NCBI GenBank assembly: GCA_024347015.1
Contig: AP024890.1
Span: 186,001-250,000, forward strand
Source: Vibrio pectenicida
GTDB lineage: Bacteria > Pseudomonadota > Gammaproteobacteria > Enterobacterales > Vibrionaceae
Reading direction: 5' to 3'
Length of the DNA stretch: 64,000 nucleotides
Below are positions 26,871-36,137 of the stretch, piece by piece (position 1 is the first letter of the stretch; the number at the start of each line of letters is the position of its first letter). The position numbers and the translations under genes are program-made. The notes below the pieces were generated by a model. It saw only the letters and a program-made list of their open reading frames with translations. It was not told the origin of the DNA and searched no databases.

Positions 26871-27778
26871 GAAAACTTCCTGTTTTTGGTTAAAGAATTA
26901 AGTGTCAAACCACCCAAAACCAGGCTAATAGAGCAGTAAAAAAGCACCCACTGACCACTTTCGCTGTATATGAGTAAATCGAACAAAGACACATCAATCC
27001 AAGCGATCGCTAAAATGAGAAAAACCGGTAGCAGCGACAAAAATTTTGCTGTCATTCTTGGTTCTGCGGTAATACTTGCGACTTTTTTGCGCATTGCACG
27101 ACTGTCATGCATGGTTCGGCTTAGATTGTGCAAAATATCTCTCAATTGCCCACCATTGCTCTGATTAAGCACTAATGCTACCGTGAAATATCGAAAGGTG
27201 TTATACGGTAGGCGAGTGCATGCCTCATCCAATATCTGGCGTAGCGGTATCCCGAGCGCTAAGTTGTCTGTAATGAGAGAAAATTCACGTCCTAACACCC
27301 CATCTTGTGTTTTAGCTACCTGCTCTAAGGCCTGTGGAACAGACAAGCCAGCAGACACTGCTCGACTTACAAGTCCCAGTACCTGAACTATGCCTTGCTC
27401 AAATTCTTCTATTTGCTGCCTACGGCGCAGCATGAAAACCGTGGTAAACAAACCAACCAAAGCGGACAAAATCAACAAGATTTGCCAATACCAGTTTTGA
27501 GGCGGTAACCACCAATAAACAAAAAACGGTAGCGCACAACCACAAAAAGCGAAAATAACTTTGTCTTGACGGGTTAAAAGTGCTTGAGTTCGACGCCAAA
27601 AACTACCGATTCGGCCGCTAGTGTATTGCGGCTTAATGATGGTTTTTACTTGTCCTGTATTAGTCTGAGAAATGTACCTTGTTAATCTTAATTTAAGGCT
27701 CCGACGAAGTTTCCAATAATTGGTCAACATCACCACAATACCTAAGCACCAAGCAGCAATTAACAATACTGTTATCAT
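26867..27778 (-). CDS. tadB: Tad pilus inner-membrane platform protein TadB
   Basis: 303 residues. T2SSF domain with VLGLVSRAVSAGLSVPQALEQ and GGQLRDILHNLSRTMHDSRAM, between N- and C-terminal membrane helices. Partner of TadC. Overlaps both neighbours by four bases. Confidence 0.9.
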   Translation of the reverse strand: MITVLLIAAWCLGIVVMLTNYWKLRRSLKLRLTRYISQTNTGQVKTIIKPQYTSGRIGSFWRRTQALLTRQDKVIFAFCGCALPFFVYWWLPPQNWYWQILLILSALVGLFTTVFMLRRRQQIEEFEQGIVQVLGLVSRAVSAGLSVPQALEQVAKTQDGVLGREFSLITDNLALGIPLRQILDEACTRLPYNTFRYFTVALVLNQSNGGQLRDILHNLSRTMHDSRAMRKKVASITAEPRMTAKFLSLLPVFLILAIAWIDVSLFDLLIYSESGQWVLFYCSISLVLGGLTLNSLTKNRKFS

Positions 27779-29106
27779 ACTAACCCCATTGCCGAACGCA
27801 GTTGAGCATCAAGTTGATAATATTGAGCTTTAGGAACAAAAGTAGGCAAGCGACGTGCGCTAACGTATTGGCCCAAGACTTTACCTTGGTGATCCTCACC
27901 AGTAATATCAAAGTGATACAAGTCTTGAGTAACATATTGATCACTTTCAATCCCAATGACTTCAGTAATCGCAACAACACGCCGTTTACCATCACGCATC
28001 CGGTCTACTTGCACTATTATGTCGATCGTATCTGCGATTTGCCGTCGCAAGGCAAATAAAGGTAAGGTGGATTGCGCCATCATGAGCATGTTTTCAACTC
28101 TAACCAAGGCATCAGTTGGCGAATTGGCATGCAGAGTAGACAATGAACCATCATGGCCTGTGTTCATCGCCTGCATCATTTCAAACGCTTCTTCACCACG
28201 CACTTCACCAAGGATAATACGATCAGGTCGCATTCTTAACGCATTCCTAACCAGTTCACGCTGTGTTATCGCAGCCAGACCTTCTGCATTTTCAGAGCGA
28301 GTTTCAGCACGTACAACATGAGGCTGTTGAAGCTGAAGCTCCGCAGCATCTTCAATAGTAATAATACGTTCATGGGGAGGAATGCTAAATGACATCGCAT
28401 TGAGAAGCGTCGTCTTACCTGCCCCCGTTCCCCCAGCGATCAATACGTTCAATCGACAACGTACTATCGTATCGAGCAGCCGCATCATTCCTTCACACAT
28501 CACATCATTTTGCGCCATATGGCTCAAAGAAAACTTTTCATGATTAAACTTTCGGATAGAAATACACGTTCCATCAAGTGCTAGTGGCGGGATCATAACG
28601 TTAACTCGGCTACCATCTTCTAAACGTGCGTCAACCAGTGGTGAACTTTCATCGATCCGACGACCAACTTTACTCACTATCCTCCTTGCCAAGTTGAGTA
28701 GTTGTTCTTCAGAACGAAACTCAACGGCGGTTTTATGCAACCTACCTAGTTTTTCGACATAAACCTCATTCGGCCCATTGACCATAATGTCGCTCACACT
28801 AGGATCGTCAATTAACGGCTGAAGAGGGCCGAGCCCCAGTAATTCATCAACTAACTGTTGCACAACTTTCGCCACCTCACGATGGCCAAGTGGAAGTTGA
28901 TGAGTCGCCACCACATCAGTCACCAAAGCCAGAATTCGTGACTCCAACTCATGGGGACTCAGTTTTACAACAGCACTTGCCTCAAGCGCATTCACTACCT
29001 GAGAATGAATCAACTGGTAATGCTCACGAATTGGATCCAAATGAGACTGGGCATTTTTCACATTGCCAAAAGCGGGTTCTTTGAGTCGTGATGACTTAAA
29101 CATCAA
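27775..29106 (-). CDS. tadA: Tad pilus assembly/retraction ATPase TadA (CpaF)
   Basis: 443 residues. Secretion-type ATPase of the VirB11/GspE superfamily. Walker A G225-G-T-G-A-G-K-T-T233, Asp box ITIEDAAELQLQ, Walker B RIILGEVRGEEAFEMMQAM, His box GSLSTLHANSP. It drives Flp pilus extension, and in Caulobacter the CpaF homologue also retracts it. It sits in the cytoplasm on TadBC. Overlaps tadZ and tadB by four bases. Confidence 0.96.
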   Translation of the reverse strand: MMFKSSRLKEPAFGNVKNAQSHLDPIREHYQLIHSQVVNALEASAVVKLSPHELESRILALVTDVVATHQLPLGHREVAKVVQQLVDELLGLGPLQPLIDDPSVSDIMVNGPNEVYVEKLGRLHKTAVEFRSEEQLLNLARRIVSKVGRRIDESSPLVDARLEDGSRVNVMIPPLALDGTCISIRKFNHEKFSLSHMAQNDVMCEGMMRLLDTIVRCRLNVLIAGGTGAGKTTLLNAMSFSIPPHERIITIEDAAELQLQQPHVVRAETRSENAEGLAAITQRELVRNALRMRPDRIILGEVRGEEAFEMMQAMNTGHDGSLSTLHANSPTDALVRVENMLMMAQSTLPLFALRRQIADTIDIIVQVDRMRDGKRRVVAITEVIGIESDQYVTQDLYHFDITGEDHQGKVLGQYVSARRLPTFVPKAQYYQLDAQLRSAMGLV

Positions 29107-30269
29107 GCTCCCCTCTTCCAGAAGTGAAATGAGCTCTGGCTCTCGATACCAGTGACTTTGTCGGCCAACAAAGAGAAAGCGTGACTGACTTTACGGTTCC
29201 CTTTTATAGCAGACTGTCCAAGTGCGCTTTTGTTTAAGAAATGAAGAGGGGCGAATGGAATTGAAACATCAATTTCAGCGCCCAAAGCCCGATGAATATC
29301 GTTTAGCGCCAGTAAAGAAACTTTATCAGATTTAGTATTATTCACTACCAATAAGTTAGTCTTGGTGACATCAGTATGTGACCCTTTGGAAAGTAAACTT
29401 AAAATCTGACCGGCACTGCGAATCGATGCCAAACTAGGTTCGACTACCACGATACGCACATCAGAACTCTTTAAAGCGCTCATTCCCACCTGATCTCTAA
29501 GTGAGAATGATGGAATATCAAAAATCAGACTATCTGCTTGCTGTAAGCAAAACTTGCTAAGATGCTCAAGCGCACGTTTCTCAGGCCAAAACGGATCACT
29601 GTCTAGAGGTAAGTAGCCCGTTAACAGAGAAAGATTAGCAGCAACACTAATGCTACTACGCTCAAAAACAACGGGCTCAAGGCGTTCTGGGTATTGCAAC
29701 ATTTCAACCAATGCTGTGTTACCCTGAACATCAAAATGTAAATCGAGATCCCCTGCTGAAAAATCAAGATCGGCAACCGTCACTGAATGCTGTCGATGGC
29801 TTAATGTCCAAGCTAAACTGGCTACAATCGTCGATGTTCCAACCCCTCCTTTACTCCCTACCACAGACACACGCCGACCACTTAATTGGGCTTGTACCTG
29901 GCTATGGAAGTCAACTGAAGCAAAAGCTTGTTGAGATATCGGATTAACCAAATATTCAATCGCGCCTGCGTCGCGCGCGCTGCGGTAGTAGGGTATTGTC
30001 TCATCATCACCGATAGCGACAACTTTACACCCTGTACGACTGCTAATGTCGCTGATCCAGTCATGAGCCTGTTCAAGCGGCATACCCATCACATCTAACA
30101 CCACCACCTTATGCCCATCCGATAGCGCTATTTTAATAATCTGCTCTCGTTCCAAAGGTACCTGAATCAGTTGGGTGATCCCTTGTTCAGCAAACGCTAA
30201 ATTTAAATAGTAGGCATCGATTAAAGGAGATGCGGCGACTAATACAGAAAGGTTGTCAACTTTCATCAT
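29103..30269 (-). CDS. tadZ: Tad pilus localisation ATPase TadZ (CpaE)
   Basis: 388 residues. N-terminal receiver-like domain (about 1-125) without a clear full acidic pocket, then a ParA/MinD-type ATPase with deviant Walker A in GSKGGVGTSTIVASLAW and VADLDFSAGDLDLHFDV. TadZ/CpaE places the Tad machine at a pole or focus. Overlaps the CpaD-like gene and tadA by four bases. Confidence 0.92.
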   Translation of the reverse strand: MMKVDNLSVLVAASPLIDAYYLNLAFAEQGITQLIQVPLEREQIIKIALSDGHKVVVLDVMGMPLEQAHDWISDISSRTGCKVVAIGDDETIPYYRSARDAGAIEYLVNPISQQAFASVDFHSQVQAQLSGRRVSVVGSKGGVGTSTIVASLAWTLSHRQHSVTVADLDFSAGDLDLHFDVQGNTALVEMLQYPERLEPVVFERSSISVAANLSLLTGYLPLDSDPFWPEKRALEHLSKFCLQQADSLIFDIPSFSLRDQVGMSALKSSDVRIVVVEPSLASIRSAGQILSLLSKGSHTDVTKTNLLVVNNTKSDKVSLLALNDIHRALGAEIDVSIPFAPLHFLNKSALGQSAIKGNRKVSHAFSLLADKVTGIESQSSFHFWKRGA

Positions 30270-30895
30270 TCGTTACCTGCTGTGATATTGGAGTTAGAAA
30301 CTGAGTTTTGACTACTGCCACTGTTAGATGCAGGGCTAATATACGCATCAAGTGAAGCTACCGCTTTTTCTCCATTGGCAGGCCCCAAACGCTCACCGAC
30401 AATTAAGTCTTTCGGGTTGGCAACCATTTGTGCAAGTGCTGCGGCATTGCTGCATCCATAAGCTTGGTGAGATTGATATTGATTGAATGCCACTGGTGGC
30501 AGCTTGCTAGACCCACAGTTTGAAACTTTAGCGCGAAATGACTCCACAATAACTTGTACGTCACCTTGTTGAGATAGACTAGAAAACTCTGTCACTATTT
30601 GATGCTTTGCTATTCCCTGTGTTAATAGTAGCTGATACAGCTTTTCAAGCTGGCCGTTACCTTTAGCAGAATAGCTGACTAGCTTGACGCGTAAAGCATA
30701 AGAGTTACCGCGCTTGGCAATAAAATCTTCTACTTTTAACACTTGATCGTCAGATAATTTATGTTTATCTAACGTGAGGATTAATTTATTAGTCACTGTG
30801 ACCACATCGATAGCAGGCTGCTTAGCAATAGGGTCATGTACACAGCCAGTTATCAATATCAGCAGAACAGACAAAACAAACAAGTTTAGTTTCAT
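30266..30895 (-). CDS. Tad-associated outer-membrane lipoprotein (CpaD/RcpB-like)
   Basis: 209 residues from the ATG at 30895 with GAGG five bases upstream; an upstream in-frame start would bury the lipobox. Lipoprotein signal with LITG|C18. Residues about 35-125 (LILTLDKHKLSDDQ, VQVIVESFRAKVSNCG) resemble the LysM-less CpaD periplasmic fold; the block YGCSNAAALAQMVANPKDLI is the CpaD family signature. CpaD helps the secretin assemble in the outer membrane. The tail is Ser/Asn-rich. Overlaps tadZ. Confidence 0.83.
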   Translation of the reverse strand: MKLNLFVLSVLLILITGCVHDPIAKQPAIDVVTVTNKLILTLDKHKLSDDQVLKVEDFIAKRGNSYALRVKLVSYSAKGNGQLEKLYQLLLTQGIAKHQIVTEFSSLSQQGDVQVIVESFRAKVSNCGSSKLPPVAFNQYQSHQAYGCSNAAALAQMVANPKDLIVGERLGPANGEKAVASLDAYISPASNSGSSQNSVSNSNITAGNE

Positions 30896-30902
30896 ACGCA
30901 CC

Positions 30903-32306
30903 TCAGTAATAGAACCCGTTATCGCCCAATAAACGCGGTTTGCGGTTGTCGGTAAAAGTTGCATTACCTTCTATTGCAGTATTCTTTTTATTTGGTAATG
31001 CCAGTAATCTCTCCAAATCACTCTGGGGCATCAGAGTATCAGTGGGCAAAGTAAAATTATCGCTACGTGAAGGCTCAACCAGATAAGCCGTTGCAATAAT
31101 GATTAGTTCAGTTTCTCGACGCTGATATTGATTGGAGCGAAATAAAGCGCCTAGGATTGGAATATCTCCCACTCCTGGAACCTTTTGCAATTGACTGATT
31201 TCACTGCTTTGTAGTAACCCACCGAGAGCAAAACTCTGGCCACTAGCAAGTTCTATAGTGGTCGAGGCTCTGCGAGAGGTGAAAGAAGGCAGCACATTGC
31301 CATTAAACACTGCCTGATTTTCCACCGAAACACTGCTCACTTCTGGCTCTACTTTCAAACTAATTCGATCCGGACCAAGTACCACAGGCTTAAAGTTAAG
31401 ATTGACACCGAAAGGACGATATTCGACCCGAGCAGTATCTCCCTGAATCAGCGGAATCGGTACCTCTCCACCAACAAGAAAGCTCGCCTCTTCGCCTGAA
31501 ACCGCTGATAAATTGGGCTCTGCTAAAATGGACATATCGCCAGTAGACGCCAAAGCATCGACCAAAGCACTGAAGTTAGGTTTAGTCCAGCTACTTACAC
31601 CTGATGGCTTGTTATACATAAAGCTGCCAATCACATTCTCGGCGCTACTACCTTCCCCCATCAGTGATCCCCACTTAATGCCCAGTGTGTTTGATACATT
31701 ACGGGATACCTCAGCGATGCGGACACGTATATTAACCTGAGTTGGCATAGTGACCAGCAGCTGATTAATCAACTCATCATTATCTGAACTTGACTGCGTT
31801 TGCTCAGCTGAAGAATCACTGGATGGAGATGAATCAGTATCGTTAGAGTCTTGCTGAGCGACGATCGGCGAGAGATACCCTTTCGCCACATTGACTATGC
31901 TATGCGCCATAGCAGGACTTGGTACTGACCCTTTAAGCCATAATTTTCCACCCAAAGATTCGGTTTTCACTGATGCCTCAGGAAACTGAGCTTCAAGCAA
32001 GTTATCTAGCTCCTGAGTATCATGAACAACACGAATCTTTTTGGTGTAAATCACCTGCTCTTTATCATTCAAAATGGTGATTGTCGCTGTGCCAGCCTGC
32101 TTACCAAAGACCATTAATTTGGTATTTGTCATTGGCTGATAATCAGCAATATGTGTGTTAGAAATGAAAATCGATTTTGCCTTTTGCGACAAACGAACCA
32201 TTTGCGCTTCATTAATATTCACTTCAAGCGCAGCCGCCCATGATGGCAGTGTAAAAAACAAGCTAGGAAGCAATAACAAGCTCCACCAGCGCAATAATGT
32301 AGTCAT
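30903..32306 (-). CDS. rcpA: Tad pilus secretin RcpA (CpaC)
   Basis: 467 residues. Signal peptide ending PSWA-A (about 25), BON/N-domain with KSIFISNTHIADYQ, then secretin core: VGGEVPIPLIQ, EPEVSSVSVEN, SGQSFALGGLLQSSE, VPGVGDIPILGALFRSNQYQ. It forms the outer-membrane ring through which Flp pili exit. A low-complexity acidic Ser/Gln/Asp insert lies near 163-177. Confidence 0.94.
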   Translation of the reverse strand: MTTLLRWWSLLLLPSLFFTLPSWAAALEVNINEAQMVRLSQKAKSIFISNTHIADYQPMTNTKLMVFGKQAGTATITILNDKEQVIYTKKIRVVHDTQELDNLLEAQFPEASVKTESLGGKLWLKGSVPSPAMAHSIVNVAKGYLSPIVAQQDSNDTDSSPSSDSSAEQTQSSSDNDELINQLLVTMPTQVNIRVRIAEVSRNVSNTLGIKWGSLMGEGSSAENVIGSFMYNKPSGVSSWTKPNFSALVDALASTGDMSILAEPNLSAVSGEEASFLVGGEVPIPLIQGDTARVEYRPFGVNLNFKPVVLGPDRISLKVEPEVSSVSVENQAVFNGNVLPSFTSRRASTTIELASGQSFALGGLLQSSEISQLQKVPGVGDIPILGALFRSNQYQRRETELIIIATAYLVEPSRSDNFTLPTDTLMPQSDLERLLALPNKKNTAIEGNATFTDNRKPRLLGDNGFYY

Positions 32307-32324
32307 TGGTTGTTCCTGAAATTG

Positions 32325-33164
32325 TTAGTTATTTTTGCTATTAGGGCGTAGCTGAATCAAGTCCACATCAGGGGCTATCAATTTGCTCTGCGAGTTGAGC
32401 TGCGTAGAAGTAATCATAGGATTTATAGAGTCGATAACATCAATCTCTCCAGCACCACGTAAAGACAAAGTCAAGCGGCCAAGTTGATTGGCGAGGACAA
32501 TCTGTGTCGCTTGTTCTGGCGAGACTTCAAGCGATACAGAACTATTATCTGGTATCTTAGCTCCGTAATCTCGACGTTGTTCTTGAAACCCTTCCGATGA
32601 TGACAAGTTATTGAAAGCAAGGATACGCACATTATGCGCAATAGTGCTGACATATAAACCTTCAACTTGATTGTCATACTTTTTCAGTTCAGTGAGCTTT
32701 GATGCCAATAGTAACACGTCAACTTTATCTCCCGGTTGAACAAAGCCTGAGTTGGCTGTTACTTGATCAACAGGTACTGATATGGCTCGATAACCTGACC
32801 TAACTTTGAGAGCAAGCGAGACACCGCCGCGCGGTGGAGTTAAGTCCGCAGAACTTATCACCTGACCTTTCTCAATCGCAATATGCGCAACCCCAGCAGA
32901 AAGGTGAGCAGACTCAATATCATCTTCTGTAATATAATCTAAATAATCATCCAACTCTTTTTGTGGCATATCCTGCCAACGAAACATTGTGGCGCTATAC
33001 ACGCCGCCTACTTCAATATTTTGATTTGAAACTAGAACTCGCTTAAACACAGCTGCAGCTTGGTTTGCCTCGGGTGACTCTGGCGTGGGTGAGTTCAAAA
33101 GTAGCAATCCTATGCCTATCCCTGACAATAAGATAGACACCAACATCAATCGCTTAGCCGTCAT
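32325..33164 (-). CDS. rcpC: Tad pilus assembly protein RcpC (CpaB)
   Basis: 279 residues. Membrane-anchored (about 5-24) periplasmic protein with a SAF/beta-clip domain (GVSLALKVRSGYRAISVPVD, VQPGDKVDVLLLASK) and the C-terminal SLEVSPEQATQIVLANQLG, all typical of CpaB/RcpC, which works with the secretin. Lies 25 bp after flp; the prepilin-peptidase gene usually found near here is absent. Confidence 0.92.
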   Translation of the reverse strand: MTAKRLMLVSILLSGIGIGLLLLNSPTPESPEANQAAAVFKRVLVSNQNIEVGGVYSATMFRWQDMPQKELDDYLDYITEDDIESAHLSAGVAHIAIEKGQVISSADLTPPRGGVSLALKVRSGYRAISVPVDQVTANSGFVQPGDKVDVLLLASKLTELKKYDNQVEGLYVSTIAHNVRILAFNNLSSSEGFQEQRRDYGAKIPDNSSVSLEVSPEQATQIVLANQLGRLTLSLRGAGEIDVIDSINPMITSTQLNSQSKLIAPDVDLIQLRPNSKNN

Positions 33165-33188
33165 GACTTGTCCTTTTTGTATGGTGAC

Positions 33189-33371
33189 TTAATTGCCTGA
33201 GTCTTGAGTCTGCTCAAGTGACTCAATCACAGTGTCATAGGCACCTACAATGGCGCGGGTTAGCTTGCCATCACTGCCACCCACAAATGACAGCAGAACC
33301 ACAGACATGGCCGCGGCTAAAATAGCGTATTCAATCGCAGCTGCCCCACGTTGCTTTGTATTACGTAACAT
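33189..33371 (-). CDS. flp: Flp-type prepilin
   Basis: 60 residues from the ATG at 33371, which has AGGAG seven bases upstream; a 71-residue reading from 33404 lacks a ribosome site. The prepilin has the Flp cleavage motif G-A-A-A-I-E-Y followed by AILAAAMSVVLLSFVG. TadV-type peptidase cuts after the Gly. The mature chain is about 50 residues, the expected Flp length, and is the main pilus subunit. About 39 bp after the lipoprotein gene and probably cotranscribed with it. Confidence 0.92.
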   Translation of the reverse strand: MLRNTKQRGAAAIEYAILAAAMSVVLLSFVGGSDGKLTRAIVGAYDTVIESLEQTQDSGN

Positions 33372-33410
33372 TAATAAACTCCTGAAAATGCTGTTCAGTC
33401 TCATTTAGAC

Positions 33411-35981
33411 TTAAGGTGTTGCGATAAAACGGTATAGGTATTTATCTTTGGTTAGCCATTTTGATTGAGTCTTGGTGGTGTGTTTCCCTTCGATGAAATC
33501 AAGGCTGGTATAGTCATTTTCCGATGTAAAATCAGTGAAGTATTTCTCTCGTATCACCGGGCCAAATATATCTTTTACATCATTGTAAATAAACACATCC
33601 CGCTCAATAGGCATTAGATTACCTAACTCACTAACACTGGGAAGACGCCAATTCGACAAGCCACAAACTTGGGCTGATGTTTGAGCGTCTAAATGCTCTG
33701 TAAGGCGCTGATCATTAACCCATCGTGTATCATCACGCTTATCAAACAGTTGCCAAACATGGCCATTGATTAGATTTTTTGTGCAGCTTGCCTCTGCGCG
33801 GCTTTCCACCAACCCACCACTTGCATCCAAATACTGCCATTGATTAGGTAAAGTGTTTTCACTCACAAGACGCACCAAAGCCGCCATGTTATCGGCTGGG
33901 AAAGGCTTAAATACCTCTTTGTCATTTATTGATGCATAAGAATAAGCCGTTTGTTTACCCTCTTTGTCTGGCTCAGAAGACCAATAATAGACGGTCTGAT
34001 TGTGCGGATGATTGACAAATACATTGTTGTCGATGCTAAGGCCTTTACCTTTAACATACCCAGAAGCTAAGCCTTGCAACTGGAGTATATTGGGGACTTT
34101 CCAATCACTGACTCCGCAAAATGCCTCTTGATTGACTTTTGAAATATACCCTTTTGGACCTAACACATTGTTGCTTTCATCACTGCTGCCTTGATAAGCC
34201 AAATACTCGAGAGAGTTTGCTTCAACGGTGGGCTGAAGCATCCAGATTCTTCTTTTATCACCTGAGCCAAGCTCTAATACGCAGTGCCAACCTTGCTCAT
34301 AAGTGGTATTGTTTGGTAAATACAGCCCCAACTTATCCAGCTTGGCATAGTGTTTTCCCGCCACATCGACAATGGTCGCCTCAGACTGAGAGACAAAATC
34401 CGGTGAACTTTGCGCGTTCTCCAATGCCTCTTTAATGGTTTTCTTTATCTGATCCTTATCGTAGTCTTGACTCAGAAAATTATATTTATCTATCAGAGTC
34501 AAAGCGCCGTTACTTTTCGAGGTTGGTAAGCTCTCTAACCATGCAGTTAACTCAGCTTGTAATTGTTGGTAGATAGCATCAGCCTTACGTAGATTATTAG
34601 CACCTAAAAACCATCTTTTCGCATCTGATGCCTGAGACAGTGCTGCTTTATTACTGGCAATCTTAGCGTCTTGCTGATGGAGTTTGGTAAAATGATCAAC
34701 AGCTTGCAACTCTTTAAGTAAATCTGCGGCTATGACAGAATTATTCTCATATTCGCGCCAATCATTGTCATAGTTGCTCACCTTTAACACAAACTCTCTG
34801 CTTTTACTGTCGCGGCGATTTTTTGCCAGAACCGTTTGCTGATTAAAAAAAGTCATCGCTGGTTGGTGTCTAGAATAGATATCTTGCCATGATGCCAAGG
34901 CGCTGCTTAATAGAGTGTGATGCTGGTCGTTTTCAGCACTGAGTCCGGTATAGTCAACTGTCGCATTGTCTAGCAAGCTAAGCAGATTCACTACGGCATC
35001 ACGAGCGTCTTGTAAAGTGCCAGCTTGTTCATTTAATCGAAATTTCTGAGTAAGTTGGGCAGCATCAATCTCACCGACTAACTGAGCCCCAATAGGCAAA
35101 GACCATACAGCAAACCATTGATGAGAGAGATTTGGGCTAATATCGCCTTCACCTGAATCTTTGACAGAAACTAGGGTGCCATTTTTACTTGTCGCTAGAG
35201 GACCTGAAAGGTTATTGATGACAACACTTCTGACTTTTTCATCAACAGAGCGAGTTCGCAACCTTTTCGCTACATCAGCTTCAATAAGTCGCCACCCCTT
35301 GATACTACAAACATCTAACTTGGACGCTTTGCCATTTGTCTGCTCAAATGTATCACTATTCAAGCTTGCACTCTTAATCCAATAAGTAGGCTCTCCTGAG
35401 CCATCAGGCTTATATTCTGCAACGCAATTAGCTTGCGTGTAGTCCCAGCCTCTATCCCCGAAGGTCATCACTTGGTTTGTACTAATCATGGGAACAAATT
35501 GCAGCGCCACGAACTCCCCTCGACTGGCGGTGGCAAAAAGAGTCTCACTAGGCGGGGATGACATGCCTTCAAGAGCATTTTGCCTGACGCGTATACCAAC
35601 CTTACTTTTTGCATATGCTTGCGTACCAATAAACTGAGGCTTGGAGACCACCGTCTGCCAAGTGCTTCCGCCATCAAGGGTATATTCATAATGCTCAGGT
35701 TGATCAAAAGTTACTGGCGAGTTCCAAATACTCACACTGAGGTAGTCCCAAGAAATCATATTTCCGTAGGTAGGCTTATCACCTTGCGTTGAGAGGATCT
35801 TCATATTTTCTGGCGCAGGAAATTTGGGGCCATTATCTGAATTAGTACTATTGGTAGTCGTGCTAGCTGCCATATTAGTAGGCTCAAGCTTAGGGTCGGA
35901 CTCATTACCTCCTCCGCACCCAGCAATAAAAGCCGCATAGGCCATAATACCAAAGGTTTGAGCGACTATTTTCACGACCAA
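33411..35981 (-). CDS. Large DUF1566 (Lcl C-terminal-domain) lipoprotein upstream of flp
   Basis: 856 residues. Lipobox FIAG|C22 followed by GGGNESD. An Ig/fibronectin-like segment follows (about 55-145), then two or three Lcl C-terminal/DUF1566 blocks of the W-x-x-P-x-x-x-x-L type, seen in VSDWKVPNILQLQGLASGY and LSNWRLPSVSELGNLMPIE, with W-rich YYWSSEPDKEGKQ. A long helical linker (about 290-460) separates them. Family members are exported and may bind glycans or proteins. It is the first gene of the Tad run, 39 bp before flp, so it may be an adhesin or partner of the pilus. A Fur-like site lies 53 bp upstream. Role unknown. Confidence 0.75.
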   Translation of the reverse strand: MVVKIVAQTFGIMAYAAFIAGCGGGNESDPKLEPTNMAASTTTNSTNSDNGPKFPAPENMKILSTQGDKPTYGNMISWDYLSVSIWNSPVTFDQPEHYEYTLDGGSTWQTVVSKPQFIGTQAYAKSKVGIRVRQNALEGMSSPPSETLFATASRGEFVALQFVPMISTNQVMTFGDRGWDYTQANCVAEYKPDGSGEPTYWIKSASLNSDTFEQTNGKASKLDVCSIKGWRLIEADVAKRLRTRSVDEKVRSVVINNLSGPLATSKNGTLVSVKDSGEGDISPNLSHQWFAVWSLPIGAQLVGEIDAAQLTQKFRLNEQAGTLQDARDAVVNLLSLLDNATVDYTGLSAENDQHHTLLSSALASWQDIYSRHQPAMTFFNQQTVLAKNRRDSKSREFVLKVSNYDNDWREYENNSVIAADLLKELQAVDHFTKLHQQDAKIASNKAALSQASDAKRWFLGANNLRKADAIYQQLQAELTAWLESLPTSKSNGALTLIDKYNFLSQDYDKDQIKKTIKEALENAQSSPDFVSQSEATIVDVAGKHYAKLDKLGLYLPNNTTYEQGWHCVLELGSGDKRRIWMLQPTVEANSLEYLAYQGSSDESNNVLGPKGYISKVNQEAFCGVSDWKVPNILQLQGLASGYVKGKGLSIDNNVFVNHPHNQTVYYWSSEPDKEGKQTAYSYASINDKEVFKPFPADNMAALVRLVSENTLPNQWQYLDASGGLVESRAEASCTKNLINGHVWQLFDKRDDTRWVNDQRLTEHLDAQTSAQVCGLSNWRLPSVSELGNLMPIERDVFIYNDVKDIFGPVIREKYFTDFTSENDYTSLDFIEGKHTTKTQSKWLTKDKYLYRFIATP

Positions 35982-36033
35982 TTACTCCTAAAACTTTGTG
36001 TTCCCTACAAAATCAGGCCGAGATAGTAATGCA

Positions 36034-36058
36034 AATGATAGTTAGTATCAATATCATT
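36034..36058. promoter_or_regulatory. Fur-box-like palindromes between the Tad lipoprotein gene and its divergent neighbour
   Basis: AATGATAGTTAGTATCAATATCATT contains TGATAGT-T-AGTATCA, a 7-1-7 Fur motif, overlapped by a second half-site (ATATCATT). It lies 53-77 bp before the 856-residue lipoprotein gene and 80-104 bp before the divergent lipoprotein gene at 36138. A shared iron-responsive promoter is inferred. Confidence 0.55.
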
Positions 36059-36137
36059 TGATCTTTTATTTACATCAGTGATTAAATAAGCGTCACCTAT
36101 AACATTCTCAATTCAAATTAATAAGTTATTCATTAAA

